The notes below the pieces were generated by a model, which saw only the letters and a list, made by a program, of their open reading frames with translations, did no database searches and had not been told where the DNA came from. A program made the translations under genes and the position numbers. Shown piece after piece: positions 6,430 through 9,935 of a stretch of DNA of 9,935 nt. This DNA comes from Lachnospiraceae bacterium (GTDB lineage: Bacteria; Bacillota; Clostridia; Lachnospirales; Lachnospiraceae). The DNA lies in assembly GCA_017961385.1 (NCBI GenBank), contig JAGCXJ010000214.1:1-9935 (forward strand), read 5' to 3'. The stretch's first letter is position 1. Each line of letters starts with the position of its first letter.

Positions 6430-7359
6430 ATGATTCATGTATTTATAGTCAATCCGATGGCCGGAAGAGGCGATTTTGCTGAAAAGCTTCGCAAAAAGAT
6501 CTCTGAGTTCAAGGATATTGAATACTATATCTTTGATACAAGAAATGCGGGGTATGAAGGCGAGCTCATAAACAGGATCCAGCATATATTTGAAGACGAG
6601 AAACTTAGAATTTATTGCTGTGGCGGATCCGGAACCATCAGGAATATTCTTAATGACATAGACAATCTTGACAATGTTGAGGTTGCCTTCTTTCCATGTG
6701 GACTTTCAAACGATTTTCTTAAAGTTTTTCCAAAGAACGAACAAAAACGTTTCAGTGTACTTGAGGAACTCATCTATGGTGATGTCATAGATGTAGATTA
6801 CATCAGATACAATAATAAAGGTATTGCGCTTAATACTTTTTCTATGGGTATAGATTCGGCGCTTATTGAGTGCATGGAGAAATATAGATTTTTAAATACG
6901 ATCGGCAATATTTCTCCTTATTTGTGGGCTTTACCTGTAGCATTGCTTAAAGCAAGAACAACAAAGTGCGAAGTTACTATCGGAGATAAGCACTATGTTG
7001 ATGATTTCACCGAGATCTTCTATGGAAACGGCAATGTTTTGGGCGGAAATGTATGCGTATACGATGAAGCTATTGTAAATGACGGAGTCGGCAAATACCT
7101 GCTGCTTCGTGCTGATGCAAGAAGATTCTGGAGCATACCTATAGCTTTCAATCTGATAAAAAAGAAATATTACAAAATGAAGTATACTGCAGAGTACGGA
7201 GATGCTCAGTGTATTTATATCAGGAGGATCAATGATGGTCCTATCAAGTATAATGTTGACGGAGAACTGCTGACATTCGGCGGTACCGTTAAGCTTGAGA
7301 TGGTGAAAAAAGGACTGCATTTTGTTGTACCGAAGGGGGTAACTTTGGATGAACAATAG
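6430..7359 (+). CDS. Divergent diacylglycerol/lipid kinase family protein
   Basis: This 309-residue protein follows the DAGK/YegS-like layout: N-terminal NPMAGRG (8-14), a nucleotide-loop motif GGSGT (65-69), PCGLSNDF (89-96, in place of PxGTxNDF), LNTFSMGIDS (134-143), YDEAIVNDGVG (211-221, near the usual A...DDG) and a C-terminal VDGE (276-279). Family members phosphorylate diacylglycerol, undecaprenol or related lipids at the inner membrane. Here residue 67 of the otherwise nearly invariant GGDGT is Ser, and the Thr of the NDF motif region is Leu, so catalytic ability or specificity is uncertain. The substrate cannot be read from sequence. GAGGGG (6416-6421) precedes ATG 6430 by 8 nt. The 3' end overlaps the histidine kinase gene by 11 nt, which indicates co-expression. 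Confidence 0.85.
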   Translation: MIHVFIVNPMAGRGDFAEKLRKKISEFKDIEYYIFDTRNAGYEGELINRIQHIFEDEKLRIYCCGGSGTIRNILNDIDNLDNVEVAFFPCGLSNDFLKVFPKNEQKRFSVLEELIYGDVIDVDYIRYNNKGIALNTFSMGIDSALIECMEKYRFLNTIGNISPYLWALPVALLKARTTKCEVTIGDKHYVDDFTEIFYGNGNVLGGNVCVYDEAIVNDGVGKYLLLRADARRFWSIPIAFNLIKKKYYKMKYTAEYGDAQCIYIRRINDGPIKYNVDGELLTFGGTVKLEMVKKGLHFVVPKGVTLDEQ

Positions 7360-9094
7360 TTATGCACGCTTTTGTAATATAATATTTTATTATCTCAGTG
7401 TCATCGTATGCCTTATAGGTATTTACGGAGATCCTGATATGAGAAAACCGACGAAGATTATTCTGTTTGTTTTCTTTATTCTGCTTGGTATCCTGCCGGG
7501 ATTTTTGCTTGATTCCAATATACTTGATATGCATAAATACAAGAGGTTCTACCTGGTTACTTATTGCCTTGCAAGTTTATGCATGTATTTCACCTGGAAT
7601 TCGATAATTCTTTTTATAGGCATGCTGTTTTTGGAATCAATGCTTTGCCTTGTATATCTGGATCCCGAATTTTTACTGTTCCAGAATTTTTTCTGTATAA
7701 TCTTACTTACATTTTTATTCTTCTATGAGCGTATAAATGATCGAGTTACGCTTGATGAAGTACAGTTTCTTATCATTTTCTTTATGTTCCTTGGTGCGAA
7801 CTATATAGGAAGACAGGTAGTTAAGCTGGTCCTTCATGAAAGATTCAAGAGTATGGAGCAGGAGCGAAGCCTCGATGATATGCTTCGCGTGGTTGAGACA
7901 AAGGTTGATGAAGCAAGAAATGCCGTAAAAGCAAAATCTGAATTCCTATCAAATATGTCGCACGAGATACGTACCCCGATAAATGCCGTACTCGGAATGA
8001 ATGAAATGATCCAGCGTGAGAGTGACAATGAACAGATTTCAGAGTATTCACGCAATATAGCTAGTTCGGGAAGCATGCTGCTTGCTCTTATTAACGATAT
8101 TCTGGATCTTTCAAAGATCGAGTCTGGTAAAGTAGCGATAATCAGGGTGGAATATCAGCTCAGTACCGTTTGCAATGATCTAATGAATATGATCAAGGAC
8201 AGAGCGGGAAAGAAGAACCTGGGATTAAAGCTTAAGATAAATCCTCAGATCCCTAATTATCTGTATGGTGATGAAGTTAGGATCAGACAGATAGTGCTAA
8301 ATCTTCTGACTAACGCAGTTAAATACACAGAGACCGGCACTATAACGGTAAATGTTGATTTTGTAAACAGAAGCAAATCGCAGATTGATCTTAAGATAAG
8401 CGTTAAGGATACCGGAAGAGGAATTAAGAAGACTGACATAAACAAACTCTTTACTTCATTCCAGAGACTTGAAGAAGCGCATAATAAGAATATTGAAGGC
8501 ACCGGTCTGGGTCTTGCTATCGTCGGCGGATATGTAAAACTGATGCATGGTAAGATTGATGTTGTTAGTGATTACGGTAAAGGAAGTGAATTTATTGTTA
8601 CGATCCCTCAGAAGGTTGTTAAGCATGATGAGATAGGAGAGTTTGACTTTAAATTCAATAAGCCTTCTGCAAAGACGAGCAGCTATAAGCCGACCTTTAA
8701 GGCACCTAGAGCTAAGATCCTGGCCGTTGATGATAATAACATGAACCTTATTGTTGTAAAGAATCTTCTTAAAGCTACTGACATAAGGATCGATTTTGCG
8801 CATAGTGGTCAGGAATGCCTTGATAAAGTCAGAAACGAGTTTTACGATGTCATTCTGCTCGACCATATGATGCCTGAAATGGACGGTACTGAATGTCTGA
8901 GAATCCTAAAAGATCAGAAGCTTATAAACAAGACTCCGGTGATCGCTCTTACAGCAAATGCATTATCAGGGGCAAAAGAAGAATATGTACGACTGGGATT
9001 CGATGATTATATTTCTAAACCTATCGTACCTCTTGAACTTGAAAACATGCTCAAGCATTGGCTGCCTGGATGGTTGATAGATGTAACTCAATAA
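7349..9094 (+). CDS. Membrane-bound hybrid sensor histidine kinase with receiver domain
   Basis: This 581-residue protein has an N-terminal hydrophobic region with about six membrane segments (8-27, 36-54, 66-82, 86-104, 110-126, 136-158), then a charged linker helix and a HisKA domain with SHEIRTP (phospho-acceptor His205). The HATPase domain has N box LNLLTNAVKYT (Asn322), G1 DTGRGI (354-359) and G2 GTGLGLAI (384-391). A receiver domain follows after a Lys/Ser-rich linker (430-452), with the acidic pair Asp461-Asp462, phospho-acceptor Asp505 (LLDHMMPEMDG), Thr535 and Lys557. All residues for phosphotransfer are intact. There is no periplasmic sensor of note, so the membrane helices may sense lipid or membrane state. 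No response regulator or HPt gene is nearby; the output partner is unknown. AAGGGGG (7333-7339) precedes ATG 7349, which lies inside the lipid kinase gene. Confidence 0.95.
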   Translation: MNNSYARFCNIIFYYLSVIVCLIGIYGDPDMRKPTKIILFVFFILLGILPGFLLDSNILDMHKYKRFYLVTYCLASLCMYFTWNSIILFIGMLFLESMLCLVYLDPEFLLFQNFFCIILLTFLFFYERINDRVTLDEVQFLIIFFMFLGANYIGRQVVKLVLHERFKSMEQERSLDDMLRVVETKVDEARNAVKAKSEFLSNMSHEIRTPINAVLGMNEMIQRESDNEQISEYSRNIASSGSMLLALINDILDLSKIESGKVAIIRVEYQLSTVCNDLMNMIKDRAGKKNLGLKLKINPQIPNYLYGDEVRIRQIVLNLLTNAVKYTETGTITVNVDFVNRSKSQIDLKISVKDTGRGIKKTDINKLFTSFQRLEEAHNKNIEGTGLGLAIVGGYVKLMHGKIDVVSDYGKGSEFIVTIPQKVVKHDEIGEFDFKFNKPSAKTSSYKPTFKAPRAKILAVDDNNMNLIVVKNLLKATDIRIDFAHSGQECLDKVRNEFYDVILLDHMMPEMDGTECLRILKDQKLINKTPVIALTANALSGAKEEYVRLGFDDYISKPIVPLELENMLKHWLPGWLIDVTQ

Positions 9095-9095
9095 G

Positions 9096-9119
9096 GAATT
9101 TGCTATAAAAGTCAAATTC
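9096..9119 (+). other. Weak AT-rich hairpin after the histidine kinase stop
   Basis: GAATTTG (9096-9102) pairs perfectly with CAAATTC (9113-9119) around a 10-nt loop, directly after the TAA stop at 9092-9094. It is followed by only TCTTT, and the stem is AT-rich, so it is unlikely to terminate alone. It may help protect the 3' end ahead of the stronger terminator. Confidence 0.35.
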
Positions 9120-9148
9120 TTTACAATTGATATGAAAAGAAGATAAAC

Positions 9149-9180
9149 AAAAAACCAAGAGCATAAACTCTTGGTTTTTT
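9149..9180. terminator. Bidirectional intrinsic terminator between the histidine kinase gene and lexA
   Basis: CCAAGAG (9155-9161) pairs with CTCTTGG (9168-9174) around a CATAAA loop. It is flanked by AAAAAA (9149-9154) and TTTTTT (9175-9180), making 13 consecutive pairs. The T-run follows the stem on the plus strand and the A-run reads as T on the minus strand, so it can stop both the rightward kinase transcript and the leftward lexA transcript. The two genes are convergent, their stop codons 99 nt apart. Confidence 0.92.
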
Positions 9181-9193
9181 GCTGTATATTTGT

Positions 9194-9814
9194 TTATTTG
9201 TATAATCTGAATACACCGAATACCTTGCCAAGTATCTTGCAGTCATCAACTATTATAGGATCCATGGTATCATTTTCGGGCTGAAGTCTGATATGATCTT
9301 TCTCTTTATAGAAAGTCTTAACAGTAGCGGAATCATCTATAAGTGCAACAACAGTATCACCGTTTTTGGCACTGTTACAACTTTGAACAAAAATCTGATC
9401 ATTAGAGTAGATTCCAACATTTATCATTGAATCACCTTTGACTTTTAAACAAAAACAAGGTTCTCCGGAAGGAATCATCTCAGCCGGTACAGGGAAATAA
9501 CTTTCGATGTTTTCCTCTGCCAGAATAGGAGAGCCGGCAGCGACCTGTCCGATCACCGGAAGAGAAACCATCTCTGTTCTTACCATCTGAAAACTGTCAT
9601 CACATATTTCAATCGCACGCGGTTTTGTGGGATCTCTTCTTATATATCCGTTTTTTTCCAGTGTAGCAAGATGTGCATGAACAGAAGAGGTAGAACTAAG
9701 GTCTACGGCAGCACAGATTTCTCTGACGGCCGGAGGGTAGCCTCTCTTAAGAATCTCTTCTTTAATATATTCAAGAATCTGTCTCTGTTTAGGGCTTATT
9801 TTTCCACGTGTCAT
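9194..9814 (-). CDS. lexA: LexA SOS repressor
   Basis: LexA represses DNA-repair genes until RecA filaments stimulate its self-cleavage. The protein begins with a winged-helix DNA-binding domain (about 1-70; SPKQRQILEYI, YPPAVREIC, SSTSSVHAHLATLEKNGYI). The C-terminal S24 peptidase domain has the scissile Ala93-Gly94 (GQVAAGSPI), catalytic Ser129 (KGDSM) and Lys166 (ATVKTF). ATG 9814 gives 206 residues, the usual length, with AGGAA just upstream. A longer reading from a TTG at 9838 would translate the ribosome binding site region and is rejected. Its promoter carries a LexA box over the start region, so autoregulation is likely. It converges with the kinase gene across a shared terminator. 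Confidence 0.97.
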   Translation of the reverse strand: MTRGKISPKQRQILEYIKEEILKRGYPPAVREICAAVDLSSTSSVHAHLATLEKNGYIRRDPTKPRAIEICDDSFQMVRTEMVSLPVIGQVAAGSPILAEENIESYFPVPAEMIPSGEPCFCLKVKGDSMINVGIYSNDQIFVQSCNSAKNGDTVVALIDDSATVKTFYKEKDHIRLQPENDTMDPIIVDDCKILGKVFGVFRLYK

Positions 9815-9855
9815 ATTCCTTTTCCTTTCAATAATCAAAGTTTCTATAGTAAAAC

Positions 9856-9869
9856 CGAACTTCTATTCG
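9856..9869 (-). promoter_or_regulatory. LexA operator (SOS box) of lexA
   Basis: CGAAC-TTCT-ATTCG matches the Firmicutes consensus CGAAC-N4-GTTCG with one mismatch. It lies immediately downstream of the lexA -10 box, over the likely transcription start, where bound LexA would block its own promoter. Confidence 0.85.
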
Positions 9870-9870
9870 T

Positions 9871-9899
9871 ATTATAACAAAAATAATTTCAGTTGAAAA
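9871..9899 (-). promoter_or_regulatory. lexA promoter
   Basis: On the minus strand TATAAT (9871-9876) is a perfect -10 with an upstream TGT (9877-9879), which makes an extended -10. TTTTCA (9894-9899) lies at the 17-bp -35 distance with a partial match. Transcription would begin near 9864, inside the LexA box, about 50 nt before the ATG at 9814. Confidence 0.8.
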
Positions 9900-9907
9900 T
9901 AGAAAAT

Positions 9908-9934
9908 CGAAAATTTGTTCCGAAAAAATGTTCG
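9908..9934. promoter_or_regulatory. Two further LexA-like boxes at the right edge
   Basis: CGAAA-AAAT-GTTCG (9921-9934) has one mismatch to CGAAC-N4-GTTCG, and CGAAA-ATTT-GTTCC (9908-9921) has two. They abut, sharing base 9921, and sit upstream of the lexA -35. They could strengthen lexA autoregulation or control a divergent gene beyond the window. Confidence 0.6.
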
Positions 9935-9935
9935 A

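Noticed and set aside
8456..8866. Minus-strand open frame inside the hybrid kinase gene
   Set aside because: It is antisense to intact HATPase and receiver domains and has no recognisable family; it is a shadow frame.
9815..9838. Longer LexA from a TTG start at 9838
   Set aside because: It would translate the ribosome binding site of the ATG at 9814 and add eight residues foreign to LexA N-termini.

Overview
The window looks like a chromosomal housekeeping segment of a low-GC, Gram-positive anaerobe, most probably a Lachnospiraceae/Clostridia member (Butyrivibrio-like is a guess). The reasons are the gene order rng - rplU - prp - rpmA - obgE - yhbY - nadD - yqeK - rsfS; an L27 precursor with a cleavable N-terminal extension paired with its protease Prp; strong AGGAGG-type ribosome binding sites; and a LexA box of the Firmicutes CGAAC-N4-GTTCG type. 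I see no tRNA, rRNA, CRISPR array, insertion sequence or phage gene.

Left edge (1-2024): the 3' part of an RNase E/G gene that begins outside the window, then a DUF1189-like membrane protein gene with its own likely promoter. Middle left (2025-3212): a 52-nt imperfect hairpin, a strong sigma-A-type promoter, a structured L21 leader RNA, then rplU, prp and rpmA, closed by an intrinsic terminator. Middle (3235-6405): obgE, yhbY, nadD, yqeK and rsfS, tightly spaced and sometimes one or a few bases apart. This is a ribosome-assembly and nucleotide-metabolism operon that must be fed at least partly by read-through of the rpmA terminator. Right (6430-9094): a divergent lipid/diacylglycerol-kinase-like gene overlaps by 11 nt a membrane-bound hybrid histidine kinase gene. 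A bidirectional terminator (9149-9180) separates these from the convergent lexA gene (minus strand). The right edge holds the lexA promoter, a LexA operator over its start region, and further LexA-like boxes that may serve a divergent gene outside the window.

How the genes fit together: bL21 and bL27 are structural proteins of the 50S subunit, Prp matures bL27, and Obg and YhbY act in late 50S assembly. RsfS blocks subunit joining in starvation, RNase E/G processes RNA, NadD makes the NAD precursor NaAD, and YqeK hydrolyses Ap4A. The lipid kinase and hybrid kinase pair is the least conventional part and is the best candidate for accessory biology. Most of the window is well-conserved core genome. 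The open questions are regulatory (the hairpin before the L21 promoter, alternative pairing in the L21 leader, the terminator ahead of obgE, multiple LexA boxes) and two proteins with missing family residues (RNase E/G without its zinc-link, lipid kinase with GGSGT instead of GGDGT).
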